Source: Ruegeria arenilitoris
Lineage (GTDB): Bacteria > Pseudomonadota > Alphaproteobacteria > Rhodobacterales > Rhodobacteraceae
Length of the DNA stretch: 64,000 bases
Assembly: GCF_013030265.1 (NCBI RefSeq)
Contig: NZ_WPZQ01000010.1
Span: 1-64,000, forward strand
Direction of reading: 5' to 3'
The notes under the pieces were generated by a model. It saw only the letters and a program-made list of their open reading frames with translations, was not told the DNA's origin and searched no databases. Made by a program: the position numbers and the translations under genes. Below, piece by piece: positions 45,008-53,612 of this stretch (position 1 is its first letter; each line of letters begins with the position of its first letter).

Positions 45008-45807
45008 GCCGACCAGACCTGATGGAAATGGTGCACCGGACCATGGCCCTGCCCAATGCAAAGGTCATCCGCGCGGGCAATTGCGCCCTGCAGATATCCA
45101 TGCGCCTGAGCCACTGCTTCTGTCAGGTTCAATCCCTGTGCAAGTCCGGCGGCAATCGAGGATGACAATGTGCACCCGGTGCCGTGGGTGTTTCTTGTGG
45201 ATTTGCGAGGCGCTTTGAAATCAGCCACTTTACCCGACGCATCAATCAGTAAGTCGTGGCAGATTTCGCCCTCTCCATGACCGCCTTTCATCAGAACGGC
45301 ACGTGCACCCATCTCACAAAGGCCAAGACCTTGGGCGATCATATCTTCGGGCGTCCTGGCTGCGGTTTGTTCCAGCAGACAGGCAGCTTCGGGCAGGTTG
45401 GGCGTTATCACCGTCGCACGGGGCAACAACACGTCACGCAAAGTCTGAACCGCCTCAGCGGCCAACAAGGCATCACCGGATTTAGCGACCATCACCGGGT
45501 CAAGCACCACCGGACCTTCGAAACCAGAAATCCCCTGAGCCACTGTCTGGATGATTTCGGGCGTTGCCAACATCCCAATTTTGATCGCACCGACATCGAG
45601 ATCGCTCAGAACCGCTTCGATCTGCGCGGAGATCACCTCCAATGGAATCCCGTGTACCGCGGTTACCGCCTGAGTGTTTTGCGCCGTCACTGCGGTCAGA
45701 ACGCTGGCGCCATAGACACCCAGCGCGGACATCGCCTTGAGGTCGGCCTGAATTCCGGCACCACCTCCGCTGTCCGATCCTGCGATTGTCAGGGCAATAT
45801 GCGCCAT
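45004..45807 (-). CDS. thiD: ThiD, HMP/HMP-phosphate kinase
   Basis: A 267-residue ribokinase-fold kinase that phosphorylates hydroxymethylpyrimidine twice. IALTIAGSDSGGGAGIQADLKAM and the anion hole STRNTHGTGCTLSSSIAAGLA (split here across the catalytic Asp-equivalent region) are diagnostic. It is the first gene after the TPP riboswitch; its Shine-Dalgarno GGAG (45818-45815) lies 7 bases before the ATG and inside a possible hairpin. It links the salvage arm (TenA) to ThiE. Confidence 0.95.
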   Translation of the reverse strand: MAHIALTIAGSDSGGGAGIQADLKAMSALGVYGASVLTAVTAQNTQAVTAVHGIPLEVISAQIEAVLSDLDVGAIKIGMLATPEIIQTVAQGISGFEGPVVLDPVMVAKSGDALLAAEAVQTLRDVLLPRATVITPNLPEAACLLEQTAARTPEDMIAQGLGLCEMGARAVLMKGGHGEGEICHDLLIDASGKVADFKAPRKSTRNTHGTGCTLSSSIAAGLAQGLNLTEAVAQAHGYLQGAIARADDLCIGQGHGPVHHFHQVWSA

Positions 45808-45810
45808 GTC

Positions 45811-45834
45811 GTTGCTCCATATTCAAAGGGCAAC
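45811..45834 (-). promoter_or_regulatory. Possible Shine-Dalgarno-sequestering hairpin of the riboswitch
   Basis: Between aptamer and thiD, GTTGC (45834-45830) can pair with GCAAC (45815-45811). The thiD ribosome-binding sequence GGAG (45818-45815) lies at the base of the loop and edge of this stem. This fits an expression platform that controls translation initiation rather than termination; I see no T-run after it. Confidence 0.45.
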
Positions 45835-45861
45835 GGGCATGGAAAACGTCTGTGCACTAAG

Positions 45862-45950
45862 ACCGTTCCCTACGCCGGTATTGCCCGGATCAGGTTCGAT
45901 GGGTTAGCGCATTCACGCCTCTCAGCCCCAAGACGGGGCACCCCAACGGT
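45862..45950 (-). ncRNA. TPP riboswitch (THI element)
   Basis: On the minus strand this segment has the full THI-box signature: GGGGTGCCCC, then GGGGCTGAGAGG, AACCC, GAACCTGATCCGGG, AATACCGGCG and AGGGAACGG. The closing P1 helix pairs ACCGTT (45950-45945) with AACGGT (45867-45862). It ends 54 bases before the thiD start. Binding of thiamine pyrophosphate should lower expression of the whole downstream thiamine operon. Confidence 0.97.
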
Positions 45951-46031
45951 TCGCGCGGACAATCTCAGGGCTTGGACCGGGTTTCAAGGGCCAATCTGAA
46001 CCGGTTTCAGATCAAACTGGACCTAAGGAAC

Positions 46032-46060
46032 AAAAAAGGCCGGCTCTGACGAACCGGCCT
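46032..46060 (-). terminator. Rho-independent terminator of dnaKJ
   Basis: Minus-strand hairpin AGGCCGG (46060-46054) / CCGGCCT (46043-46037) with a 10-base loop, followed by a run of six T. It lies 22 bases after the dnaJ stop and before the thiamine-operon leader, so it separates the two same-strand units. Confidence 0.9.
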
Positions 46061-46082
46061 AACATTCTTGATTGCTGGGCTT

Positions 46083-47231
46083 TTAGCCCTTCATCCCATC
46101 CCAAAAGGATTTGACGGATGAGAAAAAGCTCTTTGATTCCGGGTGGTTGTCTTCACCCAGATCTTCGAACTCACGCAGCAGTTCTTTCTGACGGCTGGTC
46201 AGGTTCACCGGGGTCTCGACGGCCAGTTCGATGAACATGTCGCCAACTCCGCCACCACGCAGCGCGGGCATACCTTTGCTACGCAGACGCATCTGGCGGC
46301 CAGACTGGCTGCCGGCCGGGATCTGCACGCGACCACGACCACCATCGATGGTCGGTACTTCGATCGAACCACCCAGCGCGGCCTTGGCCATGCTTACCGG
46401 AACGCGGCAGTAAAGGTTTATGCTGTCACGCTCGAACAGCTGATGCTGCGCGACTTCGACAAATATGTAGAGATCACCCGGAGGGCCACCGCGCATTCCG
46501 GCCTCACCCTCGCCAGCAAGGCGAATACGAGTACCGGTTTCAACACCGGCAGGGATATTGACCGAAAGAGCACGCTCTTTTTCGACACGGCCCGCGCCGT
46601 TGCAGGATTTACAGGGGTTCTTGATGATCTGACCAAGGCCAGAACAGGTCGGACAGGTTCGTTCGACCGTGAAGAAGCCCTGTTGCGCCCGCACCTTGCC
46701 CATACCCGAACAGGTCGGACAGGTTGTTGGCTCAACACCACTTTCCGCACCGGTGCCATCACAGGATGAACAGGCCACGGCAGTGGGTACATTGATAGTT
46801 TTCTGCAGGCCGGAATAGGCTTCTTCCAGCGTTACGCGCAGGTTGTAGCGCAGGTCCGATCCACGTGCCGCGCGACGTCCACCGCCGCCACCACGCTGGC
46901 CACCCATGAAATCGCCGAACAGATCGTCGAAGACATCCGAAAACGCGCTGGAGAAATCACCAGAGCCAAATCCGCCACCGGGACGACCACCGCCACCCAT
47001 GCCGTTCTCAAACGCCGCATGACCAAAGCGGTCATAAGCAGCTTTTTTGTCGGCATCACGCAGCACATCATAGGCCTCGTTGGCCTCTTTGAACTGCGCT
47101 TCAGCATCCGGATTGTCCTTGTTGCGGTCTGGATGAAGTTCTTTGGCTTTTTTGCGAAAGCCCTTTTTGATTTCATCCGACGAAGCGCTCTTGGACACGC
47201 CGAGTACTTCGTAATAGTCGCGTTTTGACAT
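46083..47231 (-). CDS. dnaJ: DnaJ, Hsp40 co-chaperone
   Basis: A 382-residue type I Hsp40. The J domain (residues ~1-70) has the HPD motif ([10 protein letters not shown]) that stimulates DnaK ATPase; a Gly/Phe-rich linker follows (~75-115); four CxxCxGxG zinc repeats run ~140-205 ([32 protein letters not shown]); then the substrate-binding C-terminal domains. The ATG at 47231 gives the standard [12 protein letters not shown] start. It lies 74 bases after dnaK, with a strong hairpin in the gap, and ends before a T-run terminator. Confidence 0.96.
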   Translation of the reverse strand: MSKRDYYEVLGVSKSASSDEIKKGFRKKAKELHPDRNKDNPDAEAQFKEANEAYDVLRDADKKAAYDRFGHAAFENGMGGGGRPGGGFGSGDFSSAFSDVFDDLFGDFMGGQRGGGGGRRAARGSDLRYNLRVTLEEAYSGLQKTINVPTAVACSSCDGTGAESGVEPTTCPTCSGMGKVRAQQGFFTVERTCPTCSGLGQIIKNPCKSCNGAGRVEKERALSVNIPAGVETGTRIRLAGEGEAGMRGGPPGDLYIFVEVAQHQLFERDSINLYCRVPVSMAKAALGGSIEVPTIDGGRGRVQIPAGSQSGRQMRLRSKGMPALRGGGVGDMFIELAVETPVNLTSRQKELLREFEDLGEDNHPESKSFFSSVKSFWDGMKG

Positions 47232-47259
47232 CAGTATTTCCTTATGCCTCAACGTAATC

Positions 47260-47286
47260 GGGCCGGCCCGGCAACCGGACCGGCCC
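47260..47286 (-). other. dnaK-dnaJ intergenic hairpin
   Basis: A 12-base stem with one mismatch, GGGCCGGCCCGG (47260-47271) against CCGGACCGGCCC (47275-47286), closed by a 3-base loop. There is no T-run, so it more likely protects the upstream dnaK mRNA from exonucleases or attenuates dnaJ, giving more DnaK than DnaJ. Confidence 0.6.
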
Positions 47287-47305
47287 AAATTGGCCCGGTT
47301 ACCCG

Positions 47306-49213
47306 TTAGTTACGCTTGTCGTCGTCCAGATCTTCGAACTCGGCATCGACAATATCGTCATCACCCGGTGCGGCATCCGCGGCGGCAGGCTCATCTTCGC
47401 CCTCTTCCGCTTGCGCCTTATAGATGGCTTCACCCAGTTTCATGGCCGCTTCGGTCACGTTCTGGATGCCCGACTTGATCTTGTCCGCATTGTCCGTTTC
47501 CAGCTCATCCTTGAGCGCGGCAACGGCCAGCTCGATCGCTTCGACGGTCGACGGGTCGACCTTGTCGCCATGTTCCTCGATCGATTTCTCGGTCGCGTGA
47601 ACAAGGCTTTCGGCCTGGTTCTTGGCTTCGACCAGCTCTTTGCGGGCCTTGTCTGCCTCGGCGTTTTCCTCGGCGTCCTTGACCATCTTGTCGATATCTT
47701 CGTCCGACAGACCGCCCGAGGCCTGGATGGTGATCTTCTGCTCTTTGCCGGTGCCTTTGTCCTTGGCCGAAACCGAGACAATGCCGTTGGCATCGATGTC
47801 AAAAGTCACCTCGATCTGAGGCATGCCGCGCGGTGCGGGCGGGATCTCTTCCAGATTGAACTGACCCAGGATCTTGTTGTCCGCGGCCATTTCGCGCTCA
47901 CCCTGGAAACAGCGGATGGTCACGGCGTTCTGATTGTCCTCAGCGGTCGAGAAGACCTGAGACTTTTTGGTCGGGATCGTGGTGTTGCGGTCGATCAGAC
48001 GGGTGAACACGCCACCCAGCGTCTCGATGCCCAGCGACAGCGGGGTCACGTCCAGCAGAACCACGTCTTTGACGTCGCCCTGCAGAACACCGGCCTGAAT
48101 GGCGGCGCCCATGGCAACAACTTCGTCCGGGTTCACACCCTTGTGCGGCTCTTTACCGAAGAACTTGGTGACCTCTTCGATCACTTTCGGCATCCGGGTC
48201 ATACCACCGACCAGAACAACCTCGTCCACGTCGCCAGCCGACAGGCCTGCGTCTTTCAGAGCAGCCTGGCAAGGCTTCATCGACTTCTTGATCAGGTCGC
48301 CAACCAGCGATTCCAGCTTGGCACGGGTCAGTTTCATGACCATGTGCAGCGGCTGACCGTTTGCACCCATCGAGATGAACGGCTGGTTGATTTCGGTTTG
48401 CGAGGTCGAGGACAGCTCGATCTTGGCTTTTTCAGCGGCTTCTTTCAGGCGCTGCAGGGCCATCTTGTCTTGCGACAGGTCGACACCGTGTTCTTTTTTG
48501 AACTCGTCCGCCAGGTAGTTGACGATGCGCATGTCAAAGTCTTCACCACCCAGGAAGGTGTCACCGTTGGTCGACTTAACCTCGAACAGGCCGTCGTCGA
48601 TTTCCAGAATAGTCACATCGAAGGTACCACCACCAAGGTCATAAACCGCGATGGTTTGGGTTTCTTCTTTGTCCAGACCATAGGCCAGCGCAGCAGCTGT
48701 CGGCTCGTTGATGATCCGCAGCACTTCCAGACCGGCGATTTTACCGGCGTCTTTGGTGGCCTGACGCTGTGCGTCGTTGAAGTATGCCGGAACGGTGATA
48801 ACCGCCTGCGTGACTTCCTCACCCAGATAGCTCTCGGCAGTTTCCTTCATCTTGCCCAGAGTGAAGGCCGAGATCTGGCTTGGGGAGTATTTTTCACCGC
48901 GGGCTTCAACCCACGCGTCGCCATTGCCGCCATCGACGATGGCGTACGGCACCATTTTCTTATCTTTTTCGACTTCTGCATCATCCACACGACGACCGAT
49001 CAGACGCTTTACGCCAAAGATGGTGTTGTCGGGGTTGGTGACCGCCTGGCGTTTTGCAGGCTGACCGACCAGTCGCTCATCTTCGGTGAAGGCGACGATC
49101 GAGGGCGTGGTCCGCGCCCCTTCTGCGTTTTCGATGACCTTCGGCTGCGAGCCGTCCATGATGGCAACGCACGAGTTTGTGGTACCGAGGTCAATGCCGA
49201 TTACTTTTCCCAT
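47306..49213 (-). CDS. dnaK: DnaK, Hsp70 chaperone
   Basis: A 635-residue Hsp70. [19 protein letters not shown] (phosphate 1), [15 protein letters not shown] (phosphate 2) and [14 protein letters not shown] (adenosine) are the three signature patterns; the substrate-binding domain starts after [18 protein letters not shown], and the tail ends [15 protein letters not shown]. It refolds proteins with DnaJ and GrpE. Upstream lies an RpoH-type promoter. grpE is not in the window. Confidence 0.98.
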   Translation of the reverse strand: MGKVIGIDLGTTNSCVAIMDGSQPKVIENAEGARTTPSIVAFTEDERLVGQPAKRQAVTNPDNTIFGVKRLIGRRVDDAEVEKDKKMVPYAIVDGGNGDAWVEARGEKYSPSQISAFTLGKMKETAESYLGEEVTQAVITVPAYFNDAQRQATKDAGKIAGLEVLRIINEPTAAALAYGLDKEETQTIAVYDLGGGTFDVTILEIDDGLFEVKSTNGDTFLGGEDFDMRIVNYLADEFKKEHGVDLSQDKMALQRLKEAAEKAKIELSSTSQTEINQPFISMGANGQPLHMVMKLTRAKLESLVGDLIKKSMKPCQAALKDAGLSAGDVDEVVLVGGMTRMPKVIEEVTKFFGKEPHKGVNPDEVVAMGAAIQAGVLQGDVKDVVLLDVTPLSLGIETLGGVFTRLIDRNTTIPTKKSQVFSTAEDNQNAVTIRCFQGEREMAADNKILGQFNLEEIPPAPRGMPQIEVTFDIDANGIVSVSAKDKGTGKEQKITIQASGGLSDEDIDKMVKDAEENAEADKARKELVEAKNQAESLVHATEKSIEEHGDKVDPSTVEAIELAVAALKDELETDNADKIKSGIQNVTEAAMKLGEAIYKAQAEEGEDEPAAADAAPGDDDIVDAEFEDLDDDKRN

Positions 49214-49282
49214 ATTTTCAATCCCTTTCTCTTCAAGGCGATGTCCCGAGGTCCGGACCCGTTATGGCATCCGGCCCCGATC

Positions 49283-49301
49283 AGTGCTGCGCGACAGCAC
49301 T
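49283..49301 (-). other. Hairpin in the dnaK 5' leader
   Basis: A perfect 7-base inverted repeat, AGTGCTG / CAGCACT, with a 5-base loop, in the roughly 100-base leader expected for dnaK mRNA. The arm resembles half of a CIRCE element (GAGTGCTAA) but the spacer and outer bases do not fit CIRCE, so I list it only as a leader hairpin. Confidence 0.5.
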
Positions 49302-49322
49302 ACACCATCGCGCGTCCCGGCG

Positions 49323-49352
49323 TATATAAGGGCGGGACAAGAGGCCTGCAAG
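49323..49352 (-). promoter_or_regulatory. RpoH (sigma-32)-type heat-shock promoter of dnaK
   Basis: On the minus strand CTTG (49352-49349) is followed after 18 bases by CTTATATA (49330-49323), close to the alphaproteobacterial RpoH consensus CTTG-N17/18-CYTATNT. Transcription would start near 49316, about 100 bases before the dnaK ATG. Confidence 0.72.
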
Positions 49353-49426
49353 CGTTCTGAAATGCAGGTTTTCGGGATTCTGTAGCCTTTTTTGGCAAGG
49401 TTTTGGCAAGGATTGGGGATTCTTGA

Positions 49427-50029
49427 ATGGCACGGCTGCTTTTGCGGGGGTTCGATATCAGAAAAGGCTATCTGGACGGGGCCGCGCAAACGCAGCTGAT
49501 CGATGTCTTGCGTCCGATTCTGAAATCCGCGCCCCTGTTCCATCCCACCACCCCATCGGGCAAGCAGATGTCCGTACGCATGACCTCGGCCGGGGGTCTG
49601 GGCTGGGTGTCAGACAAAGCCGGGTATCGATATCAGGACACCCATCCGAAAGGCGCGGCATGGCCTGCTATTCCGGATGTTATCCTGCAGATGTGGAAAG
49701 ACCTCTGCAGTCCCGATCGCGATCCCGATTGCTGCCTGATCAACTATTATGGCGAGGGTGCCCGGATGGGCCTTCACCAGGACAGGGACGAAGCGGATTT
49801 CTCTTGGCCCGTTCTATCTGTCTCGCTGGGCGATGATGCACTCTTTCGAATTGGAAACACGACCCGGGGCGGCAAGACCGAGTCCATTTGGCTGAACTCG
49901 GGTGACGTTGTCATCATGGGAGGTCCGGCGCGTCTCGCATATCACGGGGTCGACCGGATCCGGTTTGGCTCATCCCGGTTGTTGCCCAAAGGTGGCCGCA
50001 TCAACCTAACCCTGCGCGTTGCAACCTAG
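49427..50029 (+). CDS. alkB: AlkB-type alpha-ketoglutarate-dependent DNA dealkylase
   Basis: A 200-residue Fe(II)/2-oxoglutarate dioxygenase that oxidatively removes alkyl groups from DNA or RNA bases. Iron ligands are His117 and Asp119 (LHQDRDE) and His173 (AYHGVDR); Arg191, Asn193 and Arg197 of RINLTLR form the RxNxxxR 2-oxoglutarate motif. NYYGEGARMGLH supplies the usual substrate-loop region. It is divergent from dnaK and its 3' end overlaps the convergent export permease gene by 4 bases. No ada gene adjoins. Confidence 0.95.
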   Translation: MARLLLRGFDIRKGYLDGAAQTQLIDVLRPILKSAPLFHPTTPSGKQMSVRMTSAGGLGWVSDKAGYRYQDTHPKGAAWPAIPDVILQMWKDLCSPDRDPDCCLINYYGEGARMGLHQDRDEADFSWPVLSVSLGDDALFRIGNTTRGGKTESIWLNSGDVVIMGGPARLAYHGVDRIRFGSSRLLPKGGRINLTLRVAT

Positions 50030-50847
50030 CGACGCGCACTCCAGCTCTGCGATACGTGTTTGCGGGTAAAGAACACGCCCAGCAACCCGATCATCATCAA
50101 CGCGAGCCCGACCCAAAGAGCGTATTCCCAACTTGTGTTTCTTGGAAAATAGTTCCGGAATACGAACCCCCGGCATTGGTCGATTACGTGAAACAATGGG
50201 TTCCACGAGAACGCCGCCAGCCAGGCACCCCCGAGCGCGTTCGCCACGACCATCTTTCCGGAAAAGATCATGTTCATCCGGCGATAGACATTGTTGAGTA
50301 TCTCCGAAGTCTGCGGAATCCATGGTTTCAGTGCCATGAAGATCAGACCAACCGTACACCCAGTGAACCAGGCCAAAACAAGCATCGCGAATGCGCCACC
50401 CGGATCCTGAATCTCGATTGGGGAGATCGTCACGCTGTAGAGGAACAGGATCACGATCAACGAAACAATTTGCGTGTAAAACGAACCGAATGCAGCGGCC
50501 AGCAACATCACCATGATGTTCATTGGCGAATGCAGCATCATCGGGTTGTTGCCGATACCGACACCAGCGACCGAACTGACGGCCTTGATATGCGTCAGGA
50601 ATAAAAAGACACCCGACAACAGATACAGGACATATTCACCCCGGATCTTTGCCACCCGCGTCCCGACGAGCGACATGATCAGATAGAACACAACAACGAG
50701 CGCCAGAACCTGTATGATGTTCATCACGATGGCGATCACCGCATTGGAGTGCTGTGATCGAACGTTGCGCACAACGGCATGGAATACGAGTTCCGCCGTC
50801 GTGAATGCACCGCCCAGCAGCGATTGATTTCGCTTGTAATAGAACAC
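50026..50847 (-). CDS. ABC-2 type polysaccharide export permease (KpsM/Wzm-like)
   Basis: A 273-residue inner-membrane permease with about six hydrophobic segments and the ABC-2 pattern (VVRNVRSQHSNAVIAIVMNIIQV at the start; MNMIFSGKMVVANALGG, WNPLFHVIDQCRGFVFRNYFP near the end). The NPLFHVIDQCRG region is typical of capsule/O-antigen exporters. It would form a channel for a lipid-linked glycan, but the ATPase partner is not next to it. It is divergent from cysQ by 122 bases. The glycan genes that follow on the plus strand suggest its cargo (inference). Confidence 0.85.
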   Translation of the reverse strand: MFYYKRNQSLLGGAFTTAELVFHAVVRNVRSQHSNAVIAIVMNIIQVLALVVVFYLIMSLVGTRVAKIRGEYVLYLLSGVFLFLTHIKAVSSVAGVGIGNNPMMLHSPMNIMVMLLAAAFGSFYTQIVSLIVILFLYSVTISPIEIQDPGGAFAMLVLAWFTGCTVGLIFMALKPWIPQTSEILNNVYRRMNMIFSGKMVVANALGGAWLAAFSWNPLFHVIDQCRGFVFRNYFPRNTSWEYALWVGLALMMIGLLGVFFTRKHVSQSWSARR

Positions 50848-50969
50848 TCGAACGTTCTTTCCTGCTTTATCGCCTGCAATCTGGCATGAAATTCTTGCCG
50901 TTCCGTATCCGGCACATCATAAGTCGGTCAGGTTTTCGGATCAACAAACCTCAGGAACGGAGCATTTTT

Positions 50970-51767
50970 GTGACCTACGACGCCCTCATTCCCGTCATCC
51001 GACGTCTGGCCCTGGAAGCAGGCGACAAGATCATGGAGATTTACGAGGCGGATGATTTCGACGTGAAGGTCAAATCAGATGCCAGCCCCGTCACCGAGGC
51101 AGACGAAGCCGCAGATGCCCTGATCTCGGCAGGACTGCGGACAGCATTCCCCGATATCCTGTTGGTGACCGAAGAACAGGCCGCCTCGCATTCGGAAAAG
51201 GGCGATACGTTCCTGATTGTCGACCCGCTGGATGGTACCAAAGAATTCATCAACCGCCGTGGTGATTTCACGGTGAACATTGCGCTGGTGGAGAATGGTG
51301 TCCCGACCCGCGGTGTGGTCTATGCCCCTGCGCGAGGGCGTATGTTCTATACTCAGGCTGATGGGCAATCGGTTGAAGAATCCGGTGCTCTGAACAAAGA
51401 GCAGACAGGCGAGTTGACACCAATATCAGTCTCTAAACCGGACAATACGGCGCTTTTGGTCGTCGCCTCAAAATCCCATCGTGATCAGGCAACAGACGAT
51501 TACATCAACAAATATCAGGTGCAGGACAGCAAAAGCGCGGGTTCGTCGCTGAAGTTCTGCCTGGTCGCCACCGGCGAGGCCGACATCTATCCTCGTGTAG
51601 GTCGCACTATGGAATGGGACACGGCCGCCGGGCACGCAGTGCTGGCCGGTGCCGGCGGTGATGTCGTGCGGTTCGACGATCACTCCCCGCTGACATACGG
51701 CAAGGACGGCTATGCCAACCCGTTCTTCATCGCCTATGCTCCGGGTGTTGAGCTGAAGGAGGCCTGA
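50970..51767 (+). CDS. cysQ: CysQ, 3'(2'),5'-bisphosphate nucleotidase
   Basis: A 265-residue inositol-monophosphatase-fold enzyme that hydrolyses PAP, the by-product of PAPS-dependent sulfation, to AMP. VTEADEAAD, VDPLDGTKEFINRRGDFTVNIALV and MEWDTAAGHAVLAGAGG are the metal-binding motifs. I choose the GTG at 50970, which gives the usual N-terminus (TYDALIPVIRRLALEAG); an ATG at 50805 would run back into the divergent permease gene. The stop shares a base with the kdsB ATG, so the genes are coupled. The sulfotransferase 6 kb downstream would produce its substrate. Confidence 0.92.
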   Translation: MTYDALIPVIRRLALEAGDKIMEIYEADDFDVKVKSDASPVTEADEAADALISAGLRTAFPDILLVTEEQAASHSEKGDTFLIVDPLDGTKEFINRRGDFTVNIALVENGVPTRGVVYAPARGRMFYTQADGQSVEESGALNKEQTGELTPISVSKPDNTALLVVASKSHRDQATDDYINKYQVQDSKSAGSSLKFCLVATGEADIYPRVGRTMEWDTAAGHAVLAGAGGDVVRFDDHSPLTYGKDGYANPFFIAYAPGVELKEA

Positions 51768-52567
51768 TGTCCGTTCTGATTGCGATCCCTGCCCGCTACG
51801 CCTCGTCGCGCTATCCGGGCAAACCTCTTGTGCCGCTGACTGGTGCGACCGGTAACTCGATGACGCTGATTGAACGGTCATGGCGTGCCGCAAAATCGGT
51901 CGCTGGCGTCGACCGCGTTGTGGTGGCCACCGATGACGACCGCATTCGCGAAGTCGCGGAAGGTTTCGGGGCAGAAGTCACCATGACTTCGGAGAACTGC
52001 GCCAATGGCACCGAACGCTGCGCCGAGGCGCACTCGGTTCTGGGCAATGGGTATGACATCGTTGTGAATTTGCAGGGGGACGCACCCCTGACGCCGCACT
52101 GGTTTGTCGAAGACCTGATCGAAGGATTGCGCGCCGCACCCGGGGCAGGCGTTGCGACCCCTGTGTTGCGCTGCGACGGGGATGCCCTGAACGGTTTGCT
52201 GAATGATCGCAAGCATGACCGCGTCGGGGGCACAACCGCCGTTTTCGGCACAGATCACAGTGCACTGTATTTTTCGAAAGAGGTCATCCCTTTCACCTCG
52301 GAAACCTATGCCAGTACCGAACCAACCCCGGTGTTTCATCATGTTGGCGTCTATGCCTATCGACCAGACGCTCTGTCGGCCTATCCAGGCTGGCCAACCG
52401 GGCCGCTTGAGACATTGGAAGGGCTTGAACAGCTGCGTTTCATGGAAAACGGGCGCAAAGTTCTGTGTGTCGAGGTTGAAGCCAAGGGTCGGCAGTTCTG
52501 GGAACTGAACAATCCGCAGGACGTAGCAAAGATCGAAGAGATGATGGCTGCCATGGGGCTGGAATAG
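51767..52567 (+). CDS. kdsB: KdsB, CMP-Kdo synthetase
   Basis: A 266-residue cytidylyltransferase that activates 3-deoxy-manno-octulosonate with CTP for transfer into lipopolysaccharide or the Kdo linker of capsules. IAIPARYASSRYPGKPLVPL is the nucleotide-binding signature, VVATDDDRI and NLQGDAPL the metal and sugar sites. The protein is slightly longer than Escherichia coli KdsB. It is translationally coupled to cysQ. It may serve the capsule locus rather than core LPS, as a second copy could exist elsewhere. Confidence 0.92.
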   Translation: MSVLIAIPARYASSRYPGKPLVPLTGATGNSMTLIERSWRAAKSVAGVDRVVVATDDDRIREVAEGFGAEVTMTSENCANGTERCAEAHSVLGNGYDIVVNLQGDAPLTPHWFVEDLIEGLRAAPGAGVATPVLRCDGDALNGLLNDRKHDRVGGTTAVFGTDHSALYFSKEVIPFTSETYASTEPTPVFHHVGVYAYRPDALSAYPGWPTGPLETLEGLEQLRFMENGRKVLCVEVEAKGRQFWELNNPQDVAKIEEMMAAMGLE

Positions 52568-52628
52568 CCCCCTTACATGCCTCCGAATAACCAAATCGAC
52601 ATTCTGACCGGATGTTGTGGGACCAAAA

Positions 52629-53612
52629 ATGAACAACATACTCGTAACCGGCGGCGCCGGGTATATCGGATCACATGCCTGCAAGGCTCTGGCGCGCGCG
52701 GGCTATGTTCCGATCACCTACGACAATCTCGTTACCGGATGGCAGGATTCGGTGAAATTCGGCCCGTTCGAACACGGAGACCTGTTGGACCGTAAGCGGC
52801 TGGATGAGGTCTTTGCCAAATACAAACCGGCTGCCGTCATGCATTTTGCCGCGCTCAGTCAGGTTGGCGAGGCCATGTCAGAACCGGGCAGATACTGGTC
52901 AAACAACGTGACCGGATCACTGAACCTGATCGAAGCCGCTGTTGCCGCGAATTGCTTGAATTTCGTCTTCTCCTCGACCTGTGCCACGTATGGAGAGCAT
53001 GACAATGTGGTTCTGGACGAGGACACGCCACAGCATCCACTGAATGCCTATGGCGCATCAAAACGCGCGATCGAGGATATTCTGCGCGATTTCGAAGCAT
53101 CACACCGGCTGAATCACGTGATCTTTCGCTATTTCAACGTGGCTGGCGCCGATCCGGACAGCGAAGTTGGAGAATTCCACCGCCCGGAAACTCATCTGGT
53201 TCCGCTCATGCTGGATGCGATCGATGGCAAACGTGATGCGCTGACCGTGAATGGCACGGATTACGATACACCGGATGGCACCTGCATTCGTGATTATGTG
53301 CATGTCTGCGATCTGGTGGACGCGCATGTTCTGGGTTTGCATTGGCTGGAACAGGATAAGGGCAGTCGAGTATTCAACCTGGGAACCGGTTCAGGGTTTT
53401 CGGTACTGGACGTGATCAGCCATTCGAAATCGGTCACCAATCGCACGGTGCCCTATATCACCGGACCACGTCGCGAAGGTGACTGTACCAAGCTGGTTTC
53501 GGGCTCTGCCCGCGCTGAAACCGAATTGGGCTGGCAGCCAAAAAGATCAACATTAGAGACAATGATCGCCGACGCCTGGCGCTGGCATCAGACTGGCGAC
53601 TATCAAAAATGA
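52629..53612 (+). CDS. galE: GalE, UDP-glucose 4-epimerase
   Basis: A 327-residue short-chain dehydrogenase-type epimerase. ILVTGGAGYIGSHACKAL binds NAD, FSSTCATYGE holds the catalytic Ser/Thr and NAYGASKRAIE the YxxxK pair. It supplies UDP-galactose (or UDP-GalNAc) for the glycosyltransferases that follow; its stop overlaps the first of them (ATGA). I use the ATG at 52629 (MNNILVTGG); an ATG four codons upstream is possible. Confidence 0.94.
   Translation: MNNILVTGGAGYIGSHACKALARAGYVPITYDNLVTGWQDSVKFGPFEHGDLLDRKRLDEVFAKYKPAAVMHFAALSQVGEAMSEPGRYWSNNVTGSLNLIEAAVAANCLNFVFSSTCATYGEHDNVVLDEDTPQHPLNAYGASKRAIEDILRDFEASHRLNHVIFRYFNVAGADPDSEVGEFHRPETHLVPLMLDAIDGKRDALTVNGTDYDTPDGTCIRDYVHVCDLVDAHVLGLHWLEQDKGSRVFNLGTGSGFSVLDVISHSKSVTNRTVPYITGPRREGDCTKLVSGSARAETELGWQPKRSTLETMIADAWRWHQTGDYQK

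Noticed and set aside
49283..49301. CIRCE element before dnaK
   Set aside because: The arm resembles only half of the CIRCE consensus and the 5-base spacer is too short (CIRCE has 9).
47411..49360. A 649-codon open frame antisense to dnaK
   Set aside because: Opposite-strand shadow of dnaK; long antisense frames are common in GC-rich dnaK genes, and the translation matches no recognisable domain.
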